Assembly: GCA_016188575.1 (NCBI GenBank)
Contig: JACPHN010000269.1
Span: forward strand, 65,098 to 129,097
Reading direction: 5' to 3'
Length of the DNA: 64,000 nucleotides
Origin: Candidatus Schekmanbacteria bacterium
GTDB lineage: Bacteria > CSSED10-310 > JACPHN01
This document shows, piece by piece, positions 44,548 through 53,534 of this stretch. The notes beneath the pieces were generated by a model that saw only the letters and a program-made list of their open reading frames with translations, searched no databases and was not told the DNA's origin. A program made the position numbers and the translations under genes. Positions within the stretch are counted from its first letter, which is position 1. Every line of letters begins with the position of its first letter.

Positions 44548-45858
44548 ATGAGGACACATCCTCGTTTTCTCGTTGTCGCCATGATGTTCTTGGCGGCGCC
44601 GGCGGCTCACGCCGCGGCGCCCGTCCAACCCGAGTCGCCGCGCGCCGTTGAAGAAAGCTACGCGGAGGCCTTGATCGCCCCGGTGTCGGCGGTGACCTCG
44701 CCGCCTGCACCGGCGGCGTCGCCGACGAGCACCATCTCGGTAGGTCGCATCGGCTCGGCCTACATGAACGTGAGCTTTGACACCCTGCTGGACCTGGGTT
44801 GGTCGACCTCACGGGGGGGGCTAAACCTGGGTGGTCACGATCCAGCCTCCCGAGGATTTACCATGCCGAATTCCGAGCTCGTGCTCGATGGCGCTGTCGA
44901 TCCGTACTTCAAGGGGGTCGCGGATATCGTGCTCAGTCTCGATGCGGACGGCGAAACCGCGGTGGAGCTCGAAGAAAGCTATCTCCTCACTACTGCTCTG
45001 CCGTGGAACCTGCAGATCAAGGCCGGGCAGTTCTTCACCGAGCTTGGCCGGCACAATCCACAGCACCCCCACCAATGGGCGTTCGTGGATCAGCCGCTGG
45101 TTATCGGCCGGATGTTTGGCCCGGATGGCCTGCGCAGCCCCGGCATGCGCCTTTCGTGGCTCGTGCCGACGAGCTGGTACGCCGAGGTGATGGTCGCGAT
45201 CCTCAACGGACAAGGCGAGACGGCCTGGAGCTTCCGCAGCGGGGAGTCCGTGGAGATTCACGGCGGCGAGCCCGTCGAGCGGCCGTTGCGCGGTGCCGGC
45301 GATCTGGTCTACGTGCCGCGCGCGACGGTTTCCTTCGATCTGAGCGATACGCAGACCGTGGTCGCCGGGGCTTCGGCCGCTCTCGGTCCAAACAACTCCG
45401 GGCCACGTGCGGCAACGCGGGTATACGGGGTCGATGCCTACTGGAAATGGCGAGCCGTTTCTGCCCAGGCGGGGTTCCCGTTCCTTTCCTGGCAAACCGA
45501 AGCACTATACCGCTCCTACGAGGCGGATTCCCGCGCCGCGGCGGAGGATGAGGATGCCGCGCTGCCGGCCGAAACCCTGCACGATTGGGGGGGCTACTCA
45601 CAGGTGCTCTGGGGCTTCACGCGGGGCTGGGTCGTCGGGCTGCGAGGCGAGCTCGTAGCGGCGGACGACGGCGCGTTCGCATCCGAGCTCAGGCGCGACC
45701 GCACGCGAGTAGCGGCCAACGTGACCTGGTATCCGACCGAGTTTTCGAAAACTCGCCTGCAGTACAACCACGACCGCGGAGATCAGTCGGAAAGCGATCA
45801 CTCGCTGTGGCTGCAAGTTGATTTTCTGCTTGGCGCTCACGCCGCCCACAAGTTCTGA
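44548..45858 (+). CDS. Outer-membrane beta-barrel protein
   Basis: 436 residues. Signal peptide to about 23, a Pro/Ala-rich stretch, then a barrel with short strands such as SELVLDGAVDPYFKGVADIVL, LQIKAGQFFTELGRHNPQHPHQWAFVDQPLVIGRMFG and a last strand that ends SLWLQVDFLLGAHAAHKF. Many His near NPQHPHQW and at the C-terminus fit a metal-related porin, encoded just before a ZnuA-like binding protein. GGGAGGG precedes the ATG at 44548. It probably passes metal ions across the outer membrane (inference). Confidence 0.8.
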   Translation: MRTHPRFLVVAMMFLAAPAAHAAAPVQPESPRAVEESYAEALIAPVSAVTSPPAPAASPTSTISVGRIGSAYMNVSFDTLLDLGWSTSRGGLNLGGHDPASRGFTMPNSELVLDGAVDPYFKGVADIVLSLDADGETAVELEESYLLTTALPWNLQIKAGQFFTELGRHNPQHPHQWAFVDQPLVIGRMFGPDGLRSPGMRLSWLVPTSWYAEVMVAILNGQGETAWSFRSGESVEIHGGEPVERPLRGAGDLVYVPRATVSFDLSDTQTVVAGASAALGPNNSGPRAATRVYGVDAYWKWRAVSAQAGFPFLSWQTEALYRSYEADSRAAAEDEDAALPAETLHDWGGYSQVLWGFTRGWVVGLRGELVAADDGAFASELRRDRTRVAANVTWYPTEFSKTRLQYNHDRGDQSESDHSLWLQVDFLLGAHAAHKF

Positions 45859-45874
45859 ACGAGGAGACCCGAAG

Positions 45875-46807
45875 ATGAAGACATCCGTGCGACCGTTCCT
45901 TCTGGTTCTGCTCGCCATTCTCGCCAGTCCTGCGGCGGCCGGCGCCGGCCTCAATGTCGTGGCAACGACACCGGATCTCGGTGCGCTTGCCCGCGAGGTA
46001 GGAGGAGACCGCGTCGAGGTTTCGGTACTGACCAAGCCGACCGAGGACCCGCACTTCGTGGACGCCAAGCCGAGCTTCATCGTCAAGCTCAACCGCGCCG
46101 ATGCGCTCATCGAGGGGGGCGCGGATCTGGAGGTCGGCTGGCTCCCGGCATTGCTCGAAGGCGCGCGAAATGACGCGCTCGCCGCCGGATCGCCCGGGCG
46201 CGTTGTCTGCTCCCGGGGAGTGCAGATGCTCGAGGTGCCGGCAAACCTCGACCGCTCCAAGGGAGACGTGCACGCAGCGGGGAACCCTCACTTCATGACC
46301 GACCCCGAGAATGGCAAGGTCGCCGCGCATGAGATTGCGGAGGGATTCTGCACACTGGACGCCGCGTCGTGCGACACCTTCCGGGCCAATCTCGACAGGT
46401 TTACGCGGCGACTCGACGAGAAGCTCACGGAGTGGAAGGCGGTGCTGTCCTCGCACCATGGCGCCGAAATCGTGGCGTACCACAACACGTGGCCCTATTT
46501 CGCGACGCGGTTCGGCCTGACGATCAATCTTTTTCTGGAACCCAAGCCGGGAATCCCGCCGACGCCCGCTCACCTGGCGAGCGTGATCGGAAGGATCAAG
46601 AGCAACGGCGTGCGCGTCATCATCGTCGAACCGTACCAGAATCGGAAGACCGCCGAAAGTGTCGCGGAACAGACCGGCGCCACCGTGGTCGACGTCGCTC
46701 AGTACCCTGGCGGCGTGGAAGGCACAGACGGCGGCTACGTGGAGCTCATCGACTATCTGGTCCGCGCGATCGCCCAGGCGCTCGAAGCGGGGGCGGCTCG
46801 CCCGTGA
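45875..46807 (+). CDS. Zinc/manganese ABC transporter substrate-binding protein (ZnuA-like)
   Basis: 310 residues. Signal peptide to about 24 followed by LNVVATTPDLGALAREVGGDRVEV. Metal ligands of the cluster-9 (ZnuA/TroA) family are visible in TEDPHFVDAKPS (H60), GNPHFMTDP, and HHGAEIVAYHNTWPYFATRFGL; the late Glu/Asp ligand is in IIVEPYQNRKTAESVAEQTG. It binds metal in the periplasm and hands it to the permease, encoded 25 bp downstream. GGAG before the ATG at 45875. Confidence 0.9.
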   Translation: MKTSVRPFLLVLLAILASPAAAGAGLNVVATTPDLGALAREVGGDRVEVSVLTKPTEDPHFVDAKPSFIVKLNRADALIEGGADLEVGWLPALLEGARNDALAAGSPGRVVCSRGVQMLEVPANLDRSKGDVHAAGNPHFMTDPENGKVAAHEIAEGFCTLDAASCDTFRANLDRFTRRLDEKLTEWKAVLSSHHGAEIVAYHNTWPYFATRFGLTINLFLEPKPGIPPTPAHLASVIGRIKSNGVRVIIVEPYQNRKTAESVAEQTGATVVDVAQYPGGVEGTDGGYVELIDYLVRAIAQALEAGAARP

Positions 46808-46832
46808 CGCGGGCGGCGGCGGAGGTGGAATC

Positions 46833-47705
46833 ATGATCGAGGCGCTCACTGTTCTGCAATGGCCGCTGGCGGCCTGCCTGCTACTGCCTGGGTTGCTGGT
46901 CTATCTGGGATTGCACATCGTGCGGCGGGAGATCATCTTTGTAGACCTGGCGCTGGCGCAGGTCGCGGCGCTCGGCAACTGCATGGCGATCTTGCTGGGC
47001 CATGACGCCCACGACTGGCAAACCTTCGCGTGGGCGGTGAGTTTCACGCTGGTGGGAGCGGCGCTCTTCACAATGACGCGCACGCGGGATCACCGGGTGC
47101 CGCAGGAAGCGCTCATCGGGATCGTTTACGTGGTGGCCGCGGCGCTGGGGATCGCGCTGCTGAGCCAGACGGCCGAGGGGAACGAGGAGCTGAAAAGGAC
47201 GCTGGTGGGAGACGTCCTGCTGGTCCGACCTGGCGAGATCGCCAAGACGTTCGCCCTTTATGTCGGCGTGGCACTCGTCCATTTCGTGTTCCGGCGCCAG
47301 TTTTTCGCGATTTCGTTTGACCCCGAGGGGGCGGCGACGGATGGACTGTCGGTTCGGGCGTGGGATTTCCTGTTCTACGCGCTCTTCGGCCTGGTCGTCA
47401 CGTCGTTCGTGCGGATCGGCGGGGTGCTGCTCGTCTTTTCCTACCTGATCGTCCCGGCGGTCGGTGCGACGCTTCTGGTCGATTCCCTGGTGATCCGGTT
47501 GGCCGTCGGCTGGGCGATAGCGACGGGCGCAAGTATCCTGGGTCTTTACGGTTCGTACGCGCTCGACCTTCCCACTGGCGCGGCGCTCATCTGCGCGCTC
47601 GGGATCGCATTACTGCTGGCCGGGGCAGCGGCAAGTCTGCGCGGACCCAGGTCCCAGGCTCAGTCCTCCGTGTCGCTCCATTCTTCGGGCGCGCCGGCGT
47701 CGTGA
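46833..47705 (+). CDS. Zinc/manganese ABC transporter permease (ZnuB-like)
   Basis: 290 residues with about eight membrane helices. PGLLVYLGLHIVRREIIFVDLALAQVAALG matches the first two helices of the ZnuB/TroC family, and IGGVLLVFSYLIVPAVGATLL the conserved motif near the ATPase contact. GGAGGTGGAATC precedes the ATG. No ATP-binding subunit gene is adjacent: after this gene comes the convergent pdxJ, whose end overlaps it by 46 bp. The ATPase must be encoded elsewhere if the transporter works. Confidence 0.9.
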   Translation: MIEALTVLQWPLAACLLLPGLLVYLGLHIVRREIIFVDLALAQVAALGNCMAILLGHDAHDWQTFAWAVSFTLVGAALFTMTRTRDHRVPQEALIGIVYVVAAALGIALLSQTAEGNEELKRTLVGDVLLVRPGEIAKTFALYVGVALVHFVFRRQFFAISFDPEGAATDGLSVRAWDFLFYALFGLVVTSFVRIGGVLLVFSYLIVPAVGATLLVDSLVIRLAVGWAIATGASILGLYGSYALDLPTGAALICALGIALLLAGAAASLRGPRSQAQSSVSLHSSGAPAS

Positions 47706-48412
47706 ACAACCGCCGACATCTCGCGCACGGCTTCCTCGATCCCGACGAAGATGGCGCGCGCGATAATCGCGTGCCCGATGTTCACCTCCTCCAGGAAACT
47801 GGTGCTGAGCACGGCTTGGACGTTGCGGTAGTCCAGGCCGTGTCCGGCGTGCACGGCGAGACCTCGGCGGTTGGCCTGGACCGCGGCGGCGTTGAGCTTG
47901 CCGAGCTCCCGCAAGATGTCGTCGGGTTGCCGGCAGCGCGCGTACGCACCGGTATGGAGCTCGATGTGGGTAGCGCCGAGCTCCGCCGCGGCGCGAACCT
48001 GGGCGACGTCGGGATCGATGAAAAGCCCTGGCCTCACGCCGGCCTTGCGCAGCCGTTCGATGGCGCGCTCCACTGCGCGTCGGTTCGCCTTGAGATCGAG
48101 ACCTCCTTCCGTGGTGAGCTCCTCACGGCGCTCGGGAACGAGGCAGGCCGTGTCGGGCCGCACGTCACAGGCGCACGCCAGCACGTCCTCGCTGGAGGCG
48201 AGCTCGAGATTGAGCGAGGACTTGACGAGCTCGCGCAAGAGTCGCACGTCGCGCTCTTGGATGTGGCGGCGATCCTCGCGGAGGTGCGCCGTAATGTTGT
48301 CAGCGCCAGCGAGCTCGGCGATCATCGCCGCGGTCACCGGGTCGGGGTCCCGGGCCTTGCGCGCTTGCCTGAGAGTCGCAACATGATCGACATTGACGCC
48401 CAATCGCACCAT
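47660..48412 (-). CDS. pdxJ: Pyridoxine 5'-phosphate synthase
   Basis: 250 residues from the ATG at 48412. MVRLGVNVDHVATLRQARKARDPDPV, DNITAHLREDRRHIQERDV, LNLELASSEDV, VERLRKAGVRPGLFIDPD-like IERLRKAGVRPGLFIDPD and the end VNIGHAIIARAIFVGIEEAV match PdxJ. It condenses 1-deoxyxylulose-5-phosphate with 3-amino-2-oxopropyl phosphate in the DXP-dependent route to vitamin B6. It is the last gene of the long minus-strand run; the 3' end overlaps the convergent znuB-like gene by 46 bp. Longer starts run into a GC-rich hairpin and are rejected. Confidence 0.95.
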   Translation of the reverse strand: MVRLGVNVDHVATLRQARKARDPDPVTAAMIAELAGADNITAHLREDRRHIQERDVRLLRELVKSSLNLELASSEDVLACACDVRPDTACLVPERREELTTEGGLDLKANRRAVERAIERLRKAGVRPGLFIDPDVAQVRAAAELGATHIELHTGAYARCRQPDDILRELGKLNAAAVQANRRGLAVHAGHGLDYRNVQAVLSTSFLEEVNIGHAIIARAIFVGIEEAVREMSAVVHDAGAPEEWSDTED

Positions 48413-48466
48413 CGTAGCCCCACTTCCTGGCCTTCCCCGCGTAGGGGAGGTGAACAGATGCTCCAC

Positions 48467-49429
48467 CTAGTCCGGCGGCATGAGTGAAACGGTAATTGTA
48501 GCCGGCGCCGGCACGACACCCACGAGGTCGGCCGGCAGGCCGGACACGACGGGAGCGATCTGGATGCGGCTACCAATCTCCGCCGTTGCCTTCGAGGCGT
48601 CGGCGACCACGTGCACCGCGTCAGCGCGCAACTGCTGGACGGCACTATACAGCCCCGTCACGCGGACATCTACACGGGACGGTTCGCACGCCGCATTGAC
48701 CACATTGCCCGCCTTGATGGGGCCCATACACGCCACTGCGACTCCGGTGAAAATCCGTTCCGCCGTCTCCTCCTCGATGCCGATCTCCACATTGACCACG
48801 GAGGGATCAATGCTCGTGATGTTGCTTACATGCAGAAGGAGCGGCAGGCGCTGCTGAAAACCTGACTCCGCATTCGCGATGTCGATCGACTCGGTATTGA
48901 TCGTGTCGACTGTCGTCAGGACGCTTGCCGCGCCGCGCACCGTCACGGTGTTGGGAGTGGCGGTGACAGGACCGAGGCGGTAGCCGACTGCGGGACGTCC
49001 GACGACCCGGGGATGGACGGGAATCTGTCGTTCAACAATTTCTTCAAGTTTCACGTTCAGTCGAGAGGGGCTGACGCCGATTACGCGAACGCCGTTGGGG
49101 ACACGCACGCGGTCGGGCGGGATCTCGAAGATGGTCTCGCCGGGCGTCGCGCTGCTGTCGAGATGAAGGTTAACGTCGAAATCTTGGGGGCTGAGGAGGC
49201 GGACGACGCGCGGCTGGCCCAGGACGCTGATGGTCAGCGCTGCCACGGACTGATCCACCACCGCAAGGTGCTCCGGGACCCCGTGAATGATGACAGGCAC
49301 GCGATACTTGACCTCGTAGACCTCCTGGCCGATGACGAATGCCCAGAGCAGCAGGGACAACAGTACCGAGCCGCTTTTCAGGCCGAGGTTGTGGAAGATG
49401 GCCTCACGGACTTTCTTTCTTGGCGGCAT
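48467..49429 (-). CDS. cdaR: YbbR-domain protein (CdaR-type regulator)
   Basis: 320 residues. One N-terminal membrane segment (SGSVLLSLLLWAFVIGQ) and three or four YbbR repeats, such as VPVIIHGVPEHL..., GVSPSRLNVKLEEIVERQIPVHPRVVGRP and EPSRVDVRVTGLYSAVQQLRAD. In Gram-positive and many other bacteria this protein controls the diadenylate cyclase CdaA, which is encoded just upstream with a 12-bp gap. It sits at the membrane with its domains outside. glmM, often found next to it, is absent here and pdxJ follows. Confidence 0.9.
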   Translation of the reverse strand: MPPRKKVREAIFHNLGLKSGSVLLSLLLWAFVIGQEVYEVKYRVPVIIHGVPEHLAVVDQSVAALTISVLGQPRVVRLLSPQDFDVNLHLDSSATPGETIFEIPPDRVRVPNGVRVIGVSPSRLNVKLEEIVERQIPVHPRVVGRPAVGYRLGPVTATPNTVTVRGAASVLTTVDTINTESIDIANAESGFQQRLPLLLHVSNITSIDPSVVNVEIGIEEETAERIFTGVAVACMGPIKAGNVVNAACEPSRVDVRVTGLYSAVQQLRADAVHVVADASKATAEIGSRIQIAPVVSGLPADLVGVVPAPATITVSLMPPD

Positions 49430-49441
49430 GGCGATCTCCGG

Positions 49442-50239
49442 CTACTTCTGAACGCGGCCGAGCCCTTCCAGGTAGACCTTGTTCAGGATGCGCCGCAAGG
49501 TCTCCGGAGTCAGATCCCGCACGAGCTGGCCGTTGAGAGCGACGGTGATTCTTCCGGTCTCCTCCGAGACGACGACCACCACCGCATCGGTTTCTTCGGT
49601 GACGCCGAGCGCGGCGCGGTGTCGGGTGCCGATCGAGGCGCTGAGGTAGGGCCTCTTGGTCAGCGGCAGGAAGCAACCTGCCGCCGCCAGTCGGAGCTCG
49701 GAAATGATCACGGCGCCGTCATGGAGCGGGCTATCGGTGTGAAAGATGGAGCGTAGGAGACCTGAGGAAACGCGGGCGTCCAGAGGTACGCCCATCTCGC
49801 GGAACATGCGCAATCCGGTGCGACGCTCGAAGACAATGAGCGCCCCCGTGTAGGTGGCCGCCATCTCCCGAACCGCCTGCACGACTTCCGCGATGAGCTC
49901 GGCGCCACCGGCCGCGGAGGCCCTTTTCCCGAGAAAACCGCCGCGGCCGAACTGCGCGAAGGCGCGGCGGAGCTCCGGCTGGAAAAGGACAATCAGGGCG
50001 AGCACCCAGATGCTCCAGAAGTTGCGCAGCATCCAGTTCAGGGTGTAGAGCTGGAAGAGATTTGAGATGTGGGAGACGATGAAGAGCATGCCGATGCCGA
50101 GGAGCATCTGCACTGCAAGGGTCCCCTCGATCAACAAGAAGAAGCGATAGAGCAGGAACGCGGTGAGGCCGATATCCACGGTGTCGGCCAGGCGGAAGTT
50201 GAAATCTCGGAGGCTCCTGAGAAATAGCGACCAGTCCAC
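49442..50239 (-). CDS. cdaA: Diadenylate cyclase CdaA
   Basis: 265 residues from a GTG at 50239, which lies 8 bp after the folP stop. Three membrane helices (about 22-85) are followed by a DisA_N domain with DGA at 174-176 (SPLHDGAVI) and RHR at 206-208 (GTRHRAALG), the two ATP motifs. It makes cyclic di-AMP from two ATP. The companion CdaR regulator gene follows directly. The start at GTG is chosen because residues from VDWSLFLRSLRDF form the normal N-terminus. Confidence 0.93.
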   Translation of the reverse strand: MDWSLFLRSLRDFNFRLADTVDIGLTAFLLYRFFLLIEGTLAVQMLLGIGMLFIVSHISNLFQLYTLNWMLRNFWSIWVLALIVLFQPELRRAFAQFGRGGFLGKRASAAGGAELIAEVVQAVREMAATYTGALIVFERRTGLRMFREMGVPLDARVSSGLLRSIFHTDSPLHDGAVIISELRLAAAGCFLPLTKRPYLSASIGTRHRAALGVTEETDAVVVVVSEETGRITVALNGQLVRDLTPETLRRILNKVYLEGLGRVQK

Positions 50240-50246
50240 GTCTCGT

Positions 50247-51548
50247 TCACTCGCCGGGCATGCCGACTGCCATCTGCCACGCCGTACGGGCCGCCCGGCT
50301 CGCCGCGCGGACGTCGTGGACCCTGAGAACATGCGCGCCCGCGAAGACCGCCGCGACGACGGCGGCGAGCGTTCCTTCGAGGCGCTCCTCTGCGGGCAGG
50401 TTGAGCATACGGCCGATGAACGATTTGCGCGACGGGCCAATGATCACGGGGGCGCCGAGCGCCGCCAGCGCTCCGCAGCCGTGAATCAGCGCCACGTTGT
50501 CCTGAGCACGCTTGCCAAATCCGATGCCAGGATCGACAGCCAGGCACTCGCGGGCGACGCCCGCGGCTTCCGCTGCCAGCAGGTACCGCGCCAGAAGCTC
50601 GGTAACCTCGAGCACGACGTCATCGTAGCGGGGCGCCAGTTGCATCGTCCGTGGGGTGCCGGCCATGTGCATGAGCACGGCGCCGGCGCCTTCCCGCGCG
50701 ACCACCGCCGCCATTCGCGGGTCGAGCTGCCAGGCACTGACGTCATTGATGACCTCGGCTCCGAGCTCCAGTGCGAGCGTCGCCACCTCGGCGTCGGAGG
50801 TGTCGATGCTGATCGGGATCGGCAGCGACGGCGCCAGACGCCGCAGCACGGGTGCGAGCCGCGCGCACTGTTCTCGGGCGCTTACGGGTGCGGCGCCCGG
50901 TCGCGTCGATTCCGCTCCGAGGTCCAGGAGATGGGCGCCTTCTTCGCAGAGCTGGGCGGCCCGTTCCGCCGCGGCGCCGGGGTCCAGGTAGCGGCCGCCG
51001 TCATAGAACGAGTCCGGTGTGACGTTCAGGATGCCCATGATGAGCGGTCCCACGGCGGTGGAGAGCGAGCGCGTTCTGAGCTTCCAGACGAGCGCGGGCT
51101 GGCGGCGGAGCGACGCGTCGGCACGCGCCAGACAGTCGGCCAGCGCGGCAGTTGGTTCGGAGTGTCTGCGCCAGGCCTCGAGCAAGTGGGGGAGCCGCTC
51201 CGGTGGCCAGAATACAGCGACGCCGGGCCTTCCCAGGTGGTCGCACGCAGCCAGCACGCGGTGCCGCGGATCGCGCTCCGGAGGAAGTGCGTTCAAAGCG
51301 CTCGCCAAGAGCTCGGAGGCGCGAGACGACGCCGCCGGCAAGACTGCCAGAAACCAGCCAATGGGCGGAGATTCGACTGCGCCGCTCCACCGGGCGCCGC
51401 TTGCGGCCAGCCCGCCCGACGTCGCCACGCAGGCACCCACAACGCTATCTATCGGCGCCCCCTCGGACCGCGCCCGGGCAGCGATCGATGCCAGCAACCG
51501 CGAAGGCGCCGTGAGCGGGTGAGGGACGAGCTGCGGGCGAGCGTCCAC
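50247..51548 (-). CDS. folP: Dihydropteroate synthase with an N-terminal extension
   Basis: 433 residues. The last 265 residues hold the synthase: GPLIMGILNVTPDSFYDGG, EGAHLLDLGAESTRPGA, PISIDTS, VINDVSAW, MHMAGTPRTMQ and IIGPSRKSFIGR. It joins 7,8-dihydropterin diphosphate with p-aminobenzoate. The first 165 residues are an Ala/Arg-rich extension not found in the common 270-residue enzyme, with no domain recognised. It is translated just before cdaA, 5 bp after ftsH. Confidence 0.92.
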   Translation of the reverse strand: MDARPQLVPHPLTAPSRLLASIAARARSEGAPIDSVVGACVATSGGLAASGARWSGAVESPPIGWFLAVLPAASSRASELLASALNALPPERDPRHRVLAACDHLGRPGVAVFWPPERLPHLLEAWRRHSEPTAALADCLARADASLRRQPALVWKLRTRSLSTAVGPLIMGILNVTPDSFYDGGRYLDPGAAAERAAQLCEEGAHLLDLGAESTRPGAAPVSAREQCARLAPVLRRLAPSLPIPISIDTSDAEVATLALELGAEVINDVSAWQLDPRMAAVVAREGAGAVLMHMAGTPRTMQLAPRYDDVVLEVTELLARYLLAAEAAGVARECLAVDPGIGFGKRAQDNVALIHGCGALAALGAPVIIGPSRKSFIGRMLNLPAEERLEGTLAAVVAAVFAGAHVLRVHDVRAASRAARTAWQMAVGMPGE

Positions 51549-51553
51549 AAGCG

Positions 51554-53407
51554 TCAGTGGGATCCGAGTGGGGATTCGAGGGCGAGCCGCGCCGATTGCG
51601 GTTCGGGCAAGGCCACCACCGACATGCCGATCAGAGTCCGAATGGCCTCGGCGTCCAGGGCTTCGCGCTCCAGCAATGCCGCCGCCATGGCGTGCAACCG
51701 TTCGAGATTCTCCAGGAGCACCGCCTTGGCGCGCTCGTAGCTGTCAACCACGATGCCGCGGACCTCCTTGTCGATGTGGATGGCCGTTTCCTCGCTGTAG
51801 TCCTGGTGTTGCGCAATCTCGCGACCCAGGAAGATTTGCTCCTCACGCCTGCCGAAAGCGAGCGGACCCATGGCTTCGCTCATCCCCCACTTGCAGACCA
51901 TGCGTCGCGCCAGCTCCGTAGCCTTGTCGATGTCGTCCTCAGGGCCCGTGGTATGCTCCTTGAAGACGATTTTTTCGGCCGCAATGCCACCCATCAGCAT
52001 GGAAATGCGGTCCAGCAGGTATTCTCGTGAATAGCTGTGGCGCTCGTCGATGGGCAGAGTCTGCGTCAGGCCGAGGGCGCGGCCGCGGGGAATGATCGTA
52101 ACTTTGTGAATGGGGTCACATTCAGGCAGGAGAACGGCGAGCAGCGCGTGCCCGGCCTCGTGGTACGCGGTCATGCGCCGTTCCTTTTCGGACAGGATCA
52201 CGCTGCGGCGCTCCGCCCCCATGAGCACCTTGTCCTTGGCCGAGTCGAAATGCTCCATGTAGACCTTGTCACAGTTCTCGCGGGCGGCGAGCAGCGCCGC
52301 TTCGTTGACCATATTGGCGAGGTCGGCGCCGGTAAAGCCGGGAGTCGCGCGCGCCAGAATGGAAAGATCGACATCGTCGCTCAGCGGCACCTTGCGCGTG
52401 TGCACTGCGAGTATTCCTTCGCGGCCTTTGACGTTGGGGCGGTCCACGACTACCTGCCGATCGAAGCGACCGGGGCGGAGCAAGGCGGGGTCAAGTACGT
52501 CCGGGCGATTGGTCGCCGAGATCAGGATGACCCCCTCGTTTCCCTCGAAGCCGTCCATCTCCACGAGCAACTGGTTGAGCGTCTGCTCGCGTTCGTCGTG
52601 GCCACCGCCAAGGCCGGCCCCGCGATGGCGGCCGACCGCGTCGATTTCATCCATGAAAATGAGGCAGGGTGCGTTCTTCTTACCCTGCTCGAAGAGGTCG
52701 CGAACTCGGGAGGCGCCGACGCCGACAAACATCTCCACAAAATCCGATCCGGATATGCTGAAGAACGGCACGTCGGCCTCACCGGCGATCGCGCGTGCCA
52801 GGAGCGTCTTGCCGGTGCCCGGAGGGCCGACCAACAGCACGCCCTTGGGAATTCGCCCTCCAAGTCGACCGAACTTTTCGGGGTCACGCAGAAACTCAAC
52901 AATCTCCTGAAGCTCCGCCAGCGCCTCGTCGACGCCAGCGACATCATCGAAGGTGACCTTTTTCTGGTCGCCCGTCGTGAGCTTGGCGCGAGCCTTGCCG
53001 AAGGAAATAGCCTTGCTGCCGCCGGACTGCATCTGGCGCATGAAGAAAATCCAAACGCCGATAAACAGCAGGATGGGAAACCAGCCGATCAAGATCGACA
53101 GCCAGATGCTCTCGCGCTCTTCCTTGACCTCGATGTCCAGCCCTTCTTTCTCGCGCAGGACTTTCAGGAGCTCGGAGTCTTCGGGTGCGATGGTGGTACG
53201 AAAATGGTTGCCGTCGATCGTCTCGCCCTCGACTGTTTGCCCGATGATGCTGATGCTCTTGAGCTGATTGTCCGTCGCGTGGCGAAAGAACTCGCTATAT
53301 TTCCATTCCTCCCGTTCGACGGCGCCGCGCTGGTGCGCCGTGTAGAAAAGCACCAGCAGCAGCACCATGGCTCCCCAAACGAGTGGAGACTTAAACCTTT
53401 GGCTCAA
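51554..53407 (-). CDS. ftsH: ATP-dependent membrane zinc protease FtsH
   Basis: 617 residues. Two membrane segments (about 9-23 and 101-122) bracket a periplasmic domain, then an AAA+ module with Walker A GPPGTGKT (194-201), Walker [12 protein letters not shown] and [23 protein letters not shown]. The peptidase has HEAGH with the later Asp ligand in [15 protein letters not shown]. It degrades membrane and short-lived cytoplasmic proteins. It lies in the tilS-ftsH-folP order common in proteobacteria; 127 bp separate it from tilS. Full length and intact. Confidence 0.97.
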   Translation of the reverse strand: MSQRFKSPLVWGAMVLLLVLFYTAHQRGAVEREEWKYSEFFRHATDNQLKSISIIGQTVEGETIDGNHFRTTIAPEDSELLKVLREKEGLDIEVKEERESIWLSILIGWFPILLFIGVWIFFMRQMQSGGSKAISFGKARAKLTTGDQKKVTFDDVAGVDEALAELQEIVEFLRDPEKFGRLGGRIPKGVLLVGPPGTGKTLLARAIAGEADVPFFSISGSDFVEMFVGVGASRVRDLFEQGKKNAPCLIFMDEIDAVGRHRGAGLGGGHDEREQTLNQLLVEMDGFEGNEGVILISATNRPDVLDPALLRPGRFDRQVVVDRPNVKGREGILAVHTRKVPLSDDVDLSILARATPGFTGADLANMVNEAALLAARENCDKVYMEHFDSAKDKVLMGAERRSVILSEKERRMTAYHEAGHALLAVLLPECDPIHKVTIIPRGRALGLTQTLPIDERHSYSREYLLDRISMLMGGIAAEKIVFKEHTTGPEDDIDKATELARRMVCKWGMSEAMGPLAFGRREEQIFLGREIAQHQDYSEETAIHIDKEVRGIVVDSYERAKAVLLENLERLHAMAAALLEREALDAEAIRTLIGMSVVALPEPQSARLALESPLGSH

Positions 53408-53534
53408 CTTTTCATCCTCGAATTTGCGTTGTCGAAGTCATGCCAGAAGCGTACCAGTGGCACTATTCCAAATGATACGCGAAAAAACGGCGCGATGCAA
53501 CCTGTGCACCACCGCCCGAGGCGGGACGAGCGGT

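Noticed and set aside
48415-48455. GC hairpin before pdxJ as a further repeat copy
   Set aside because: Only the short CCCCGCGTAGGGG core resembles the family; no arm or CTGAAT end is present.
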